Below are positions 18,120 through 28,904 of a stretch of 64,000 nt of DNA, in pieces. The notes below the pieces were generated by a model. It was not told the origin of the DNA, did no database searches, and saw nothing but the letters and a program-made list of their open reading frames with translations. Where the stretch lies: the NCBI GenBank assembly GCA_039621445.1, contig CP154955.1, positions 40,060,426 to 40,124,425 on the forward strand, in the 5' to 3' direction. The DNA comes from Euglena gracilis. Its lineage: Eukaryota; Euglenida; Euglenophyceae; Euglenales. Both the position numbers and the translations under genes were made by a program. Every line of letters starts with the position of its first letter. Within the stretch, counting starts at the first letter, position 1.

Positions 18120-18548
18120 TGCATCAAAATCAACCAACCCAGGTCAAAATCAGGGTTTCCCCACTTGATTTTGATAAATTATGCTGAATTCCATCATTAT
18201 TGAGCTTTGCAAACCCCTGCAAAAACTCCAGGAACTCAGGCGCCAATCTCAGAAAAATCTGTTCCAAGCGCTTGCAAGCGCTCTCACCAAATCCAACATT
18301 TTCCTTTAAAACCAAAGGAAAAATGCATAAAAAGCTTAAATTATGCTAAATAGACCCAAAATCGCCCTTTGGGAATACCTAGCATCACTCATTCTCTCTC
18401 CTTGCACAACCAAACCATGGGCGCCCTAGGAGAGGGAATTTTAAGTGAAATCTTTAGAAAGCCTTAAAATTAGAGCCAAACCGCCCTTAAAAAGGCCTTC
18501 TAAGAGGAAAAACTCCGCCGCCCGGCGGTCGACCTCAAAAGGTCGTCA
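18120..18548 (-). repeat. 5' LTR of the retrotransposon
   Basis: The LTR begins TGACGACC on the minus strand at 18548 and ends GATGCA at 18120, the usual TG...CA ends. Its outer edge is where similarity with the left copy stops: the shared text ends in GTCA on the plus strand, then the two copies diverge completely. The inner edge is inferred from the CA end and the following TGGG. It differs from 686-1114 by about three substitutions and no indels. Confidence 0.8.
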
Positions 18549-19420
18549 GCTGGCGGGTCGAAAAACGCTCGTTTTCGGCTCAAAAACAGTTTTTCCGGGT
18601 CCCGGAGGCCGAAAAACATCGTTTCAGGCAAAAAAAAATTTTCGATTTTTTCGACTTTTTTGACCCGGTTCTGACCCAAAGTCAATGGGTCGGCGGCCCA
18701 AAACGGGGCGCTGGCGGGTCGAAAAACGCTCGTTTTCGGCTCAAAAACAGTTTTTCTGGGTCCGGGAGGCCAAAAAAAATCGTTTCGGGCAAAAAAAATT
18801 TTTCGATTTTTTTCGACTTTTTTGGCCGAAAACGGCTAAGTCGAACAGAGGGAAAAGTGTACAAAATGGCCTGAAATGGCCCAAATTGGCCAAAAAAAAC
18901 GCCCGTATCTCGGGCTGGGCGGGGAGTTGCGGGGAAACCAAAATCCCAGCAGATAGAGCGCTCCAAGGGCTTCAATTTAGGTCTCCGGACATTTCCTTTG
19001 ATTTTGCATCGTTTTCGAGAAATTTTGAATACGTCGATTTTTTGACCCCCCGAAAACGGCTAATTCGAACAGTGGGGAAAGTGTGCAAAACGGCCATCTG
19101 CGCCGAAAACGGCCGTATCTCGGGCCAGGCGGGGAGTTGCGGGGAAATCAAAATACCAGTGGATGGGGCGTTCCAAGGGCTTCAAATTAGGTCTCCGGAC
19201 ATTTCCTTTGATTTTGCTTCATTTTGGAGATATTTTGAAAATTGAAACTATTTTGGCCGAAATGGCAGAGTCCAAAGGGGGGGCTTATCCAGGGGGGCGA
19301 GTAAATCCTACCAAGTTTGGACCCCTACGCGCGTGAATAACTCGGGCCTGGCGGGGAGTTGGGGGTCAAACCCAGGTGATTCGGAAACTAGGAATCCAGT
19401 TGCTCGCATCTGGAAAAAAA
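18549..19420. repeat. Dispersed repeat family A, copy 1
   Basis: Two tandem units of about 161 bp start at 18549 and 18710 with GCTGGCGGGTCGAAAAACGC and are followed by a non-tandem part containing the text TCTCGGGCTGGGCGGGGAGT and GTCTCCGGACATTTCC twice. The same order recurs at 28935-29990 and partly at 52975-53340. Open frames across it are produced by the repeat and are not genes. Confidence 0.8.
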
Positions 19421-19530
19421 ATTTCGGGAACCGGGCCGGGGTCATGGTGATAATCCGCGGTTTTCACGGTCTACCCAGAGCGGGGGGCCGGGGGAGGGGG
19501 GGCGGGTCCGACCCCCAACTTTCCCCTGGT

Positions 19531-19575
19531 GGTAAGCTTCGCTCTTACTCTAAAGAGATAAGAGCTCAGCGACCC
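19531..19575 (+). repeat. AAGCTTCGC hairpin motif, copy 1
   Basis: GGTAAGCTTCGCTCTTAC, then CTCTAAAGAGA and TAAGAGCTCAGCGACC, form a short stem (CTCTTA pairs with TAAGAG). It marks the end of the family A block. Confidence 0.7.
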
Positions 19576-19579
19576 CCCC

Positions 19580-20240
19580 ATACAACTGCTTACCGACCCG
19601 CGGGGGGGGAGGGGGGTCACTCCACTTTTTTTTAAAACCAGTCACTCACCTCGATCCTTACGACCCCCGCCAGACATATAACCAACGACAGCTCGTAATA
19701 TCTCCTTTTCACAAACCCGAAAAAAATAAAACAAAACAAAAAAAACAACACAACCAAACCAGCCAGTCACTACCCCCCCCGGGGGGGGTTCTGCCACTCA
19801 GAAAAACGGCCACTTTCCAGTCACTTTAGGCCAAAAAAAATTTTGCGCCGTGGTCACTCAAGCCACTTTTGCCCACTCCTGGCCGACCCCCCCTGGGGGG
19901 GGGAGGGGTCCGGGCCAAAAATCAGTCAGTCACTCTGAAAAACCAGTCACCCACCCCCCGGGGGGGCTCGTTCAGTGCTTAAGCAATTGCCCGACCCCCC
20001 CCTACCACCTTACACCCCCAGGGGGGAGGTGGTCGGGACCCCCCCTACCACCTACCTCAATACCGAAGGGCTTCCCAACCAACCCTGCCCCCGAGGGTCG
20101 GTCCGGACCCCCCCGGGCAGGTGGGGGGGGTGGTCCAGACCAACCCCCTGCGGGCCAGGAGGGGGGGGTTGGGGGACACCCCCCCCCACCTAAACCATGT
20201 ACGCCCTCCTTATATGAAACCCTGGGTGGGGGTGGTTTGT
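19580..20240. repeat. C/G-run module with repeated CAGTCACT words
   Basis: Runs of C meeting runs of G (for example near 19768-19787) are interspersed with CAGTCACT and CAGTCACTC. A related block lies at 63420-63740. No gene is seen. Confidence 0.6.
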
Positions 20241-20347
20241 ACCCTTTTTGGGCAGGGTAATTGCAAAACTTGAAATCAACCATCTTTGACGATTTGCAAT
20301 TTTTGAAGTAAAAATGCAACCCAGTCACAATGTGTCTTTTTTTCACC

Positions 20348-20545
20348 CTAACCTTCAAAGATGCGTTGTTCCCTTCCAAAAGCCCTTTTCCAGACAATTG
20401 CTTCCACAATCAATGTCAACAAAACTTGCACATTCCCACTGTCAAACGGTGAAAGTTCGAACGAAAGCCAAGGTCCAAACGTGTCGGTCTGCGGTAACGT
20501 GGTGGTGTACATGTTCAGGGTAAACTTCGCGGTGAACTTGTCCAA
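20348..20545 (-). CDS. Possible downstream exon of the 21188-20757 gene
   Basis: The frame reads FTAKFTLNMYTTTLPQTDTF and then FDSGNVQVLLTLIVEAIVWK, a mixed composition unlike the repeat-derived frames around it. No domain is recognised, and no splice junction to the upstream frame could be fixed by eye. Confidence 0.25.
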   Translation of the reverse strand: MDKFTAKFTLNMYTTTLPQTDTFGPWLSFELSPFDSGNVQVLLTLIVEAIVWKRAFGREQRIFEG

Positions 20546-20756
20546 GGTGAACAGGTGCTTGCATCATTGGCTTTTCATCATTGGGCATCACTGACTTTTC
20601 TTGAGCATTTCACTCACCTGTGACACAGAAGAAATATAATTACTGCAAAAAGAAAAGTTAATTGGAACCTGCTTGAGCTTCTTCTCCTGGACACCTAGCA
20701 ACGCCGAGCACAAAAACCTTTCAGAGACAGGCTTTTTCTCAAACAAACTGTTTTTT

Positions 20757-21188
20757 TTAATTTTTTGAAGTAAAAGCCTGTTCATGTGCTTGCACCATTT
20801 CTGTAATCTCAAGTTTCTGCTTCATCTCCCTGAGCTCCATCTCGTTCTTCAGCTTCATCTCCCTGAGCTCCATCTCGTTCTTCTGATTCTCCTTTTCCAT
20901 TGTTGCAACTTTCATTTCAGATTCGTGTACATACCGCGAGGCGGTATACTGCACGGTGAGAGCCTGAGGGGGAACGATAATGGAGGAACCAGTTTTGTGA
21001 ATAAACACGCAGACCGCCATCACCGCCCCAAAGACCTCCAAAAACCGGAGCATTGCGGTAGGAATCAGCAACAGGACATTGCAAGCCCCAAAGCCAAAAA
21101 ATCCGACACAAACACGCCATCGCGTGGCAAAAGAGGTACAAACGCCCCCCTCCCCGCCCAATATATATTGAAGGTGACCTTGGCTCAT
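20757..21188 (-). CDS. Hypothetical membrane and coiled-coil protein exon
   Basis: The frame gives 143 residues. I do not recognise it. Residues 27-63 form a hydrophobic stretch (FFGFGACNVLLLIPTAM, then FGAVMAVCVFIH) long enough for one or two membrane passes. Residues 92-135 are a charged helix with a tandem repeat, NEMELREMK twice, typical of a coiled coil. A TATA-like ATATATATTG lies within the first codons, so the true start may be a later ATG such as MLRFLEVF. The frame 20348-20545 on the same strand (NMYTTTLPQTDTFGPWLSFE) also looks coding and could be a further exon. Low-complexity T-runs separate the two. It could be a small host gene or a transposon passenger. Confidence 0.35.
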   Translation of the reverse strand: MSQGHLQYILGGEGGVCTSFATRWRVCVGFFGFGACNVLLLIPTAMLRFLEVFGAVMAVCVFIHKTGSSIIVPPQALTVQYTASRYVHESEMKVATMEKENQKNEMELREMKLKNEMELREMKQKLEITEMVQAHEQAFTSKN

Positions 21189-21420
21189 CTTCCTCTAACC
21201 ACTAACCCCCGCACCCTGAACAATCTGCACTCTCTTTTGTGCATTAAACCCACAGTATAAGCAACCCGCGACCTGTGGCGGCACAGGGAGTCACAAGGGG
21301 GTTCCTCTTGTGGCGAGGGTCAAAAGAGACGTTTCCCGGGGCACGGTTTGGGTGAAGCTGTGCTACCCGCCGTTAAACCCCCCCCTCGGGGCTCTAGGCG
21401 GTAGACTGGGGGGGGGGTCC

Positions 21421-22244
21421 TGGGTGGTCGGCCGACTAGTCGGCCGACCACCCACTCTAATGTAGTTACGGGCCAGTCTCGCCGACTTTTTATGAAGAAA
21501 TTGTATGCAAACTAGTCGGTGGCTAGTCGGTGGTCATGAAATTGGTCTGTGGCGGGTCCAAACCACCCGGAAATGGACCGGATGGGTTCAAATAAGTGCC
21601 TTACACCAACAGGAACACCCTCAGATGGAAATCTTTGGTCGGTGGGGGGTCGGTGGGCCCTTGATGGGGGTCTGGAGGGGTTAAAAAAACAATGATGAAA
21701 CAGGGATTACATGAAAATCCTTTAGAAATGCAAGCATTCTGCATCACGACAGACTGAAAACTCCCCCCTCCACCCCCACCCGAGCCCAGATAACAAAATC
21801 CCTTCTATGTTGGCAACATACTCGGGGGCTAAGTCGTTTTTGTGGCTCACTTTGGCATAGGCGGAGGGTGCTCCTCCCCCCGCACCTCGGGAACCGACGG
21901 ATTATCATCTCCGGAGGTTCCCGGAATTTTTTTCCAGATGCGAGCAACTGGATTCCTAGTTTCCCGATCACCTGGGTCGACCCCCACAACCCGCCCCCCC
22001 AAGAGTTATTCACGCGCGAAGGGGTCCAAACTGGGTAGGATCTGGACATTTCCTTTGATTTTGCATCATTTTCGAGAAATCTTTCCGGGTGATTTGGGCC
22101 CGCCACAGACCATTTTTATGACCGCCGACTAGCCACCGACTAGTTTGCATTGAATTTCTTCATGGGGGGGGCTTAAAAGTCGGCGGTTTGGACCCGTTAG
22201 TACATTAGAGTGGGTAGTCGGCCGACTAGTCGGCCGACTACCCA
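21421..22244. mobile_element. Non-coding inverted-repeat element with GTCGGCCGAC ends
   Basis: Both ends are perfect 34-bp palindromes (21421-21454 and 22211-22244) centred on GACTAGTC inside GGTCGGCCGAC or AGTCGGCCGAC arms. The neighbouring 100 bp are inverted copies of each other: ACTCTAATGTAGTTACG at the left, CGTTAGTACATTAGAGT at the right, then GACTAGTTTGCAT-type text. There is no coding content inside. It looks like a foldback or MITE element. Related ends lie at 22312-22345 and 30412-30600. Confidence 0.75.
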
Positions 22245-22904
22245 CTGCCCCCCCCCCTCCTGTCTCGCCGACCAGCTATCGACCAGGCCTAGTTGGCTGA
22301 CCAATTGGGAAGTCGGCCGACTAGTCGGCCGACTACCCATTACCCCCCCCCCAGTGTACCGCCTTGCGCCGGGAGGGGGGGTACCACACCCCCCCCTTAT
22401 TTGACCCCCCCTTAATTGAGCATTTGGGTCCGGGGAAGAAAAAATTTTAGGCGCCGAAGGCGCCGAAAATTTTTTTTGCCCTCTTTCTAAAGGAATTTTT
22501 GACCCCCCCCTTATTTCACCCCCCCTTATTTGAGCATTTGGGGGGTCCTTTGGCCCGTGGGTGTGCTCAAATAACGGGGGGGGGGGGGAGTGGTAAATGG
22601 CGTGGCGAGCCCCTCGGAGAGGGGGGGGGAGGGGTGTACCACCCCCCCCCCCTTATTGTCCCACCGACCTCTCCCCGGGAGGCCCGACCGGACAATAAGG
22701 GGGGGGGGGACAATAAGGGGGTACCAAAGGAATTTCATTGGCCGGGCCAAAAAATCCCCCATCGGCCGGGGCCCAGGGACAATAAGGGGGGGGGGACAAT
22801 AAGGGGGGGGGGGTGGTACCAAGCCCCCAACAAGGGGGGGGGTGGTACCCCCTCCCCCCCCCAAACTAAACTCAGGGGGGGCGGGAAATGCGCTCGCCCG
22901 GCCT
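22245..22904. other. Low-complexity C/G-run sequence
   Basis: Another GTCGGCCGACTAGTCGGCC palindrome lies near 22312-22345. After it come CCCCCCTTATT and AATAAGGGGGG words in both orientations, and a GGCGCCGAAGGCGCC hairpin near 22450. No gene is seen. Confidence 0.6.
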
Positions 22905-23300
22905 CGGAAAAAATGCGCAAAAATGCGCAAAAATGCGCAAAAAAATGCGCAAAAAATGCGCATTTTTGGAAAAAATGCGCAAAAATGTGCAAAATCCGAG
23001 AAAAAATGCACAAAAATCACGAAAATGCAAAAATTACCCAAAAACATGCACCAAATTTGAAGAAATTATGTAGAATAATGAGGAAAATGTAAGTTTCAAA
23101 AAAAGTTGAAAATTTCAAATTTTTGCAAAAAATTGCAAAAATGGTCAAAAAATGCGAAAATTTTGGAAAATCACGAAAAAATGTGCCAAAAAGCAAAAAA
23201 ATGCGCTGAAAAAAACGAAAAAATGCGCAAAAATGCGCATTTTTGGAAAATTTGAAGAAATGTGCAAAAAATGCGCAAAAATGCAAAAAAATGCGAAACG
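22905..23300. repeat. Tandem AAAAATGCGC repeats
   Basis: AAAAATGCGCA-type words recur every 11-12 bases at 22910-23000 and 23215-23300, flanking a degenerate AAAATTTGAAGAAAT stretch. The long frames here (K/N/Q-rich or F/C/A-rich) are translations of this repeat. Confidence 0.75.
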
Positions 23301-24480
23301 CATTTCCCCCCCCCTGCTAAACTACCCAAACTAAAAAGTGCCAAAAAGGGTCCAAAATGTTTTTTAGACATGTGGCAATCATATCTGAGCAGTTTTTGGG
23401 GGGTATTTGGCCAGAAATTGGGGTATTTTGTGCAACAATTTCCATTTGGCCAAGTTTGGCGATTTTGAAGGACCCCCCCCCCCCGAGCGGCGCGCCGAGC
23501 CTCCAAGGGCTTTTGACAGATGGCCACAAGATTCAACAATAATGCACACAGCTGGTTTTCAGCAATCGTGTATTCCAAAATTTGACATCCTAATTTGTGA
23601 AATCCCACACCTCAGGTGCCATACAGCATATCAATCGAAAGCTCTCCCCATGAGCTTTCATTTGGTACCCTCAGAACTCAGCCACACTGCACAGGCGGGC
23701 GGTGCGCGGGGGCCGCGCAGGGGGGGGGAGGGGGAGCACCATGCAACACAGTTGAAATCTAAGGCCATCTGCTGAAAGCCCTCGAGAAGGACTATCAATC
23801 AAGGGGCAACATGGCTGGTGAATAGTGGATTTTGAAATTTGCGAAAGTCGGAACATGCGATCGGCGATTTTCAGGGCGCTCCCCTCCCCTCAACCCCCCT
23901 ACCCCCACTGTGCCTAGCATATGCCCAAGAAAAAAGCGTTTTTTTTTAGCAAAAAAAGGCCAAAAATGACCAGTTTTTGGACCCGAAAATACCACCTCCC
24001 CCCCTAATTGACCCCCCCAATTGACCCCCCCCCCTAATTGACCAAACGCCCCGGGGAAAATTTTTTCAACCCCCCCCCCTAATTGACTGCCCGGGGGATT
24101 CCGTGCCGAAGCACCCCCAAATTGACGGTACCCCCCCCCTAATTGACCAACCCCCCCCTAACCGAACCCCCCCCCCTAATCGACCAAAAGGGGGGTCCTG
24201 CGGAGAGGTCCCACGGTCAATTAGGGGGGGGAGGTGGTAGGCCGCGCGCCGCCTGCGCGGCCACCCTCAGACCCCCCAGCCCCCCCGCTTTGCCTAGCCT
24301 CCTTTGAGAAGAGCTTTCAATTGATGGGAATATGGCATCACATTTATGAAAACTTCAATCGGCCGATCGATCGAGCCATTCACCCAAAGGGGATCAAATG
24401 CTCAAAAGGTTCAAAAAATGGGTATTCAGGGCGAAATTGGCAGTGATTCCTTGAACGCCGGTTCGGGTGTGAAGCCAGAG
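23301..24480. other. Intergenic sequence with C-runs
   Basis: Unique-looking AT-rich text at 23320-23460 and 23520-24000 alternates with CCCCCCTAATTGACC words around 24000-24230. No reading frame has coding character. Confidence 0.4.
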
Positions 24481-24501
24481 CCCCAAATCCACGGTTTCAA
24501 C

Positions 24502-24607
24502 AACTGTGTTCAGAACGCCGGTTTGGGCGTGAAGCCGCATTTTCAGCAGCCCAAACCGGCGTTCTGAAACACGGCTTCACGCCCGAACCGGCGTTCTGAA
24601 CACAGTT
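24502..24607. repeat. Hairpin with CGCCGGTTTGGGCGTGAAG arms
   Basis: The arms AACTGTGTTCAGAACGCCGG and CCGGCGTTCTGAACACAGTT face each other, with inner CCAAACCGGCGTTCTG copies. A relative lies at 42236-42318. Confidence 0.75.
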
Positions 24608-26689
24608 TTCGTATCAAATAATATCTATTCACCATTTTTATTTTTTATTTATAATGGCAAGAACTATGTTTGGAAGAGTTAGGGGGAGCCCAGGGGCGGG
24701 GACCGCGGCGCCGAAGGCGCCGCTAGGCCCCCCTAGGGGGTGCTACCCCCATGACCCCCCCCCCCCGTGACCCCCCGTGACCCCCCCGTGACCCGAGAAT
24801 CGAGCCTTCAATCTTTATGCAAGGCATTGCATTTTTGGATGTTTTTGACCATTTTTGGCAGTTTTTAAACTTAACGTGACCCCCCCCTGAATGGCACCCC
24901 CCGGGAGCGTTTTGACCCCCCCTGGCGACAATTAGGGTGGGGGGTGACAATTAGGGGGGGGTTACTCAATTTACCCTACCCATCCATGGGTCCATGTCAC
25001 GTTAGTAGGATTTAAAGTATGGTTTGGGAGTGTCATAACGAGTTTTTTCAATGAAAATTTCCTTTTGTTTTTTTATTGTTTTTTTACAGTTTTTTTAAAA
25101 AAACACATTCTTTTGTTCTTTTTAAAAAAAACAAAAAAATGCCCACTATGCCCCCCACAAAGAAATTGTGCTTTGCAAAAGGGGAGTAAGGGAAGGAGAA
25201 CGACAATTTACACAGATATTATGAACGTCACAGAAAGTCATATCAGCTTCAATGAAAAGAGTGCTTCAAAGCATGGTTTAATGAGGGGTTGAAAGAGTTG
25301 ATTGCCAGTGGTGTGGCCGAAGGTGAAGCATGTCTTGTCATGAAGGGGAAAAGTCCAACCATGGTTCAATTTTGTGCCGAATTCACCATTTCCTTTTTAA
25401 AAAATGCAAACATTTTGTTTGTGCCAACCAACTCCTTGTTGTGGTTCAAGAAAGGGAGAAAAGAACCCTTGGGGGAGCCGTCGGCCAGCCGTTGGCCAGC
25501 CGTGTGACTCACAGGAAAATGACCCGAGCCACAGCCTTGCACAAAAACAATTTTGCCGCCAATCTTCCTTCAAGGTCATGTTCATCGTTGGTGGAGGATG
25601 CATTTTTGCCCATTTGAAGTCATTTTCGTCAATTTTTGTCAATTTTGCCGATTTTGGACTTTTTTTTGACCAATTTTGACCATTTCAGCCTTTTTTGGGG
25701 GTCATTCTATGGGGACAAGGCAGTACAGTTGGTCAAACCTTGGGACCCCCCCCCCTCCCCCCCCTGTACAGTTCCAACCCCCCCCCCTCCTAGGACCCCC
25801 CCTCCCCCCCACTTCCAACCCCCCCGAGACAGATGTAAAAAATTTTTGTCCGAAATTGGCCATTTTTTCATTTTTTTGAAAGGAAATTTCGTCAGGATTT
25901 TCTTGACCATCACATTTTTTGGGATGCATTTTGGGCCATTTTTGAAAGAATGCCCAAAAAATTCTGTTTTGGAAGTGGAAATACACCAACTTTCGGGGTT
26001 ATTTTTTAGGGGACAAGTTTTTCCCGTAAGATGCAATCTGAACTGCACGAAATGCCCCCCCCCCCTAGTCAAGGTTGACGGCTTGTTTCCTTTGAAACAG
26101 AAAAAATTTAAAAAAACATAAAAAATGTGTGTTTTTTTAAAAAAAAGCACAAAAAAAACGTCATGGAGGGAATGGGAGAGAAAATTTTTGCAGTCACCCC
26201 CCCCCTATTAGTCACCCTTGGCCAAATTCCCCTCCCAAGGGGGTGACTAACTATGGGGGGGGGGGAATGGTCTGTACAACGAAGACAACCTCAATTGGAC
26301 GAAAAATGTCGCAACTGTCTCGGGGGTAGGCGGTACAGTTGCGATTTTCTGGGGACCCCCCCTCCCCCCCCCTGTACAGCTTCCAGCCACCCCCCTCGGA
26401 CCCCCCTCCCCCCCCTGTGCCTTGTCTCCTATAGTCATTGTGAAGGGTTATTTGCCTACATATTATTCGAATGACTAAAAAATGCCCAGCTGGTGTCCCA
26501 CTGGCAAAATTTACCTAATAATGGAAGAAAAAAGTCTCAAATATTGTGTGAAATGGTTTCAAGTGACTCAAAATTGTAGCTCCTCTTGTAGAATTCGAAA
26601 GATAAATCAAAACGAACATCTGAAATTAAGATTTGGCGCCCAACATGAAACATTTGCACACCAAATTTAGGCATTAGGTGCTGAAATTA
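24608..26689. other. Intergenic repeat mosaic
   Basis: A GGCGCCGAAGGCGCC hairpin lies near 24712, CCCCCGTGACC words at 24745-24800, T- and A-runs at 25060-25140, and C-runs around GTACAGTTCCAACC at 25745-25830 and 26340-26410. Part of the dispersed repeat seen at 37690-38475 is present at 25840-26020. No convincing gene. Confidence 0.4.
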
Positions 26690-26890
26690 AGCAATTTTCA
26701 CCCAAAATATGCATTTGCCACTCATGCCGGCCAAAGTTGTGCATTTTCTACATGAAAATGGGATTTTACACCCAAAATTAGGCATTTGCCACTCAAAATT
26801 AGGAATTTACACATGAAATTAGGAATTTCTTCCTCAAAATTAGGAATTTGGCGCTCAAAATTCGGAACTAGCACGCCAAATTAGGCATTT
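26690..26890. repeat. Degenerate tandem repeats of AAATTAGGAATTT
   Basis: About seven imperfect units of roughly 28-32 bp share CTCAAAATTAGGAATTT or CCAAATTAGGCATTTGC. Similar arrays are at 43240-43470 (inverted) and in 34090-34270 and 45000-45190. Confidence 0.65.
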
Positions 26891-27238
26891 GCTACCCATA
26901 TGAGATGGACAACCTGACCCGGCTTCCGTCACGCCGTCGGCCAGCCGTGTGCCCCCCTTGATTGCATTTTGAGGGTGATGATCCGCTTGAAATCGCACCT
27001 GAATTGCACGATGCTGCCCTGTCTTTTTGACAGGGCAAATCTGTCCTTCTCTTCCCAAAAAACCATTCCCCGGGGCACCTTCGGATGAATTGGAGCCTTT
27101 TTGTTTGTGGTTGCTTCCATGGAGAGGAAAGGATTGAAGTTGAACAGATGTTGAAGTTGAAGTGAGGTTGAAGTTTAACTTCTTCTTCAAACTTCTTTCC
27201 GGCCCTGCTTTTCATCAATTTTCTGGTTGAAACCATCG

Positions 27239-27920
27239 AAAATTTGCCTTGACATGGTCAAAAAATGGAAAGAAATGCCAAGATTTGAGGTGAAAAAAAT
27301 TTGACCTGAACAATGGCGCCTTTTTGGTGTATGAATTTGACCCAAAATATGTCCCATTGGCAAAAGGGGAGATTGCGCAAGTAGGAAAAAATTTCACGGC
27401 AAAAAGGGGGGGCGGGGAAACATGAAATTTTTGTGGAAGAAAATCCGCCCCGAAAAACAGAAAAGAATTGTCCTCATCCACCTTCCATTTGGACAACCAA
27501 ACCCCTTTTTGGCCCCCAACGCCCAACGCACCTTCACACCCAAAAATGGCCAAAAATCCTGTCCCCTAAAAACGGTGCCAAAAATTGGTGCATTTCCACA
27601 CCCAAAACGGAATTTTGACAAAACTGGCCCAAAATGCATCCCAAAAATGAGGACAGTCAAGAAAATCCTAACAAAATTTCCTTCCAAAAAATGACCACTT
27701 TGGACATAAAAATCACCTAACAATGACCACTTTCGGACAAGAAGAATTTTTTTGTTCAAAAATGGTCCAAAAAATGGCCAAAAATGACCACTTTGTGGAC
27801 CTGAAAATCATCGATTTTCGGATGCATTTCGCCCTTCCCATGATGGGATGCAACATCATGGATGCAGCCTCCCGACTTCCTCCAAAGTGGCATACTTCCC
27901 CCGTGACCCCCCCGTGACTG
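27239..27920 (-). repeat. Dispersed repeat B, copy 1 (inverted relative to 37690-38475)
   Basis: The text GAAAATCCGCCCCGAAAAAC, CCCAAAATATGTCCCATTGG and GGATGCAACATCATGG match the reverse complement of 37690-38475 across almost 700 bp. Frames inside are open in several phases and lack domain character, so I treat it as a repeat rather than a gene. Confidence 0.7.
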
Positions 27921-28185
27921 GGTGCATTCAATTCAAGTGGTATTTTGTGCAACCACACAAAAGATGACATTCTGCATTTAAATTAATTATTTCACGGTGT
28001 AATTCTGCGTCACAATTTTTGGTGGGAGGATGAACTTCACCATAAGGGGGGAGGGGGGTCAAAATGACCAAAGTCCACTTCCTGATCTCCATTGGTAATA
28101 GGGATTTTCTCAAAGTCGTGGATCCCCCTGGACGCCGTCTTTCCACCCGAACTGGCGGAGGTTAGGCAGCACGGGGGGGGGGGGC

Positions 28186-28390
28186 TGAGAAACCCCCCGG
28201 TGGAATTCACCGGTGAACGTTCACCGGGGGGGGGGGGGTGCTTTCGGCGGTGAAGTTCACCGGTGAAGTTCACCGGTGAAGTTCACCGGTGAACTACCGT
28301 TTTGATGGTTGATATTTTGCACCTTTCCTCTCAAAATGGTCATTTTGAGGTTGATGCTTCATGGAATTTTATTGATTTATCAAAATTTTC
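28186..28390. repeat. Repeat C with GGTGAAGTTCACC palindromes
   Basis: Units of GGTGAAGTTCACC (self-complementary) occur four times, followed by text around CTCAAAATGGTCATTTTGAG that recurs inverted at 31505-31672. Confidence 0.75.
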
Positions 28391-28487
28391 AACATAGAAG
28401 GGATTTTGTTATTTGAGGGGGGGGGGTGGCCCCGACCCGGGGGGGGGGTGGCGGGGGGGGGGGGGGGTCGAGGGGGGGGGTTCGCCG

Positions 28488-28535
28488 GTGGTAAGCTTCG
28501 CTCTTACCCATAAAGGGATAAGAGCTCAGCGATAA
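28488..28535 (+). repeat. AAGCTTCGC hairpin motif, copy 2
   Basis: Same motif, with CCCATAAAGGGATAAG in the stem, so the stem is kept although the bases changed. Confidence 0.65.
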
Positions 28536-28904
28536 GACCCCTCCCATATAAGACCCCCCCCATATAAGACCCCCCCTGGGATTTTGGCTTATATGGGGGG
28601 GCATGGTACATTAGAGTAGGTACCAACACCCCCCCCTATTTGGCCGCCCTCCGGGCGGCCCGGACCCCCCTTTTGGCCAATTAGGGGGGGGGGGACAATT
28701 AGGGGGGGTTACCCCTAACCCCCCCCCTAATTGGCCACCTGGGCCCCGTCCTTCATAGTCGCGAACCCCCGAAAAACACCCGAACAAAGGCATTTTCCCT
28801 TGAAATGAGTAACCAGGTTTTGAATAGTGCTGAGCTCTTGATAAGCGCACACCCACCCCTTCATTGACCCCTCCATACATACCGGCACACCCAATGGAGC
28901 TCTT

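Larger units (their letters stand above)
686..18548 (-). mobile_element. Ty3/gypsy chromovirus with C5 DNA methyltransferase, RT interrupted by a repeat array
   Basis: The element spans two 429-bp LTRs. Order on the minus strand is LTR, Gag, DNA methyltransferase, protease, RT, RNase H, integrase, chromodomain, LTR. Protease-RT-RNase H-integrase order and a C-terminal chromodomain place it among chromovirus-type Ty3/gypsy elements. At 17.9 kb it is far larger than typical members, because of the extra methyltransferase, a long Gag and an array of about 5.6 kb inside RT. The sequence 1-1114 repeats 17436-18548 at an offset of about 17,434 bp, so the left LTR is shared with a second copy whose Gag runs off the window. 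The copy cannot be autonomous as it stands: the RT palm with the catalytic YxDD is missing, and Gag and integrase carry frame breaks. Confidence 0.9.

Noticed and set aside
22905-23300. CRISPR-like regular repeats
   Set aside because: The AAAAATGCGC words are contiguous low-complexity tandem repeats without unique spacers.
27394-27759. Frames in dispersed repeat B
   Set aside because: The partner at 37690-38475 is open in other phases with many indels; no domain is seen.
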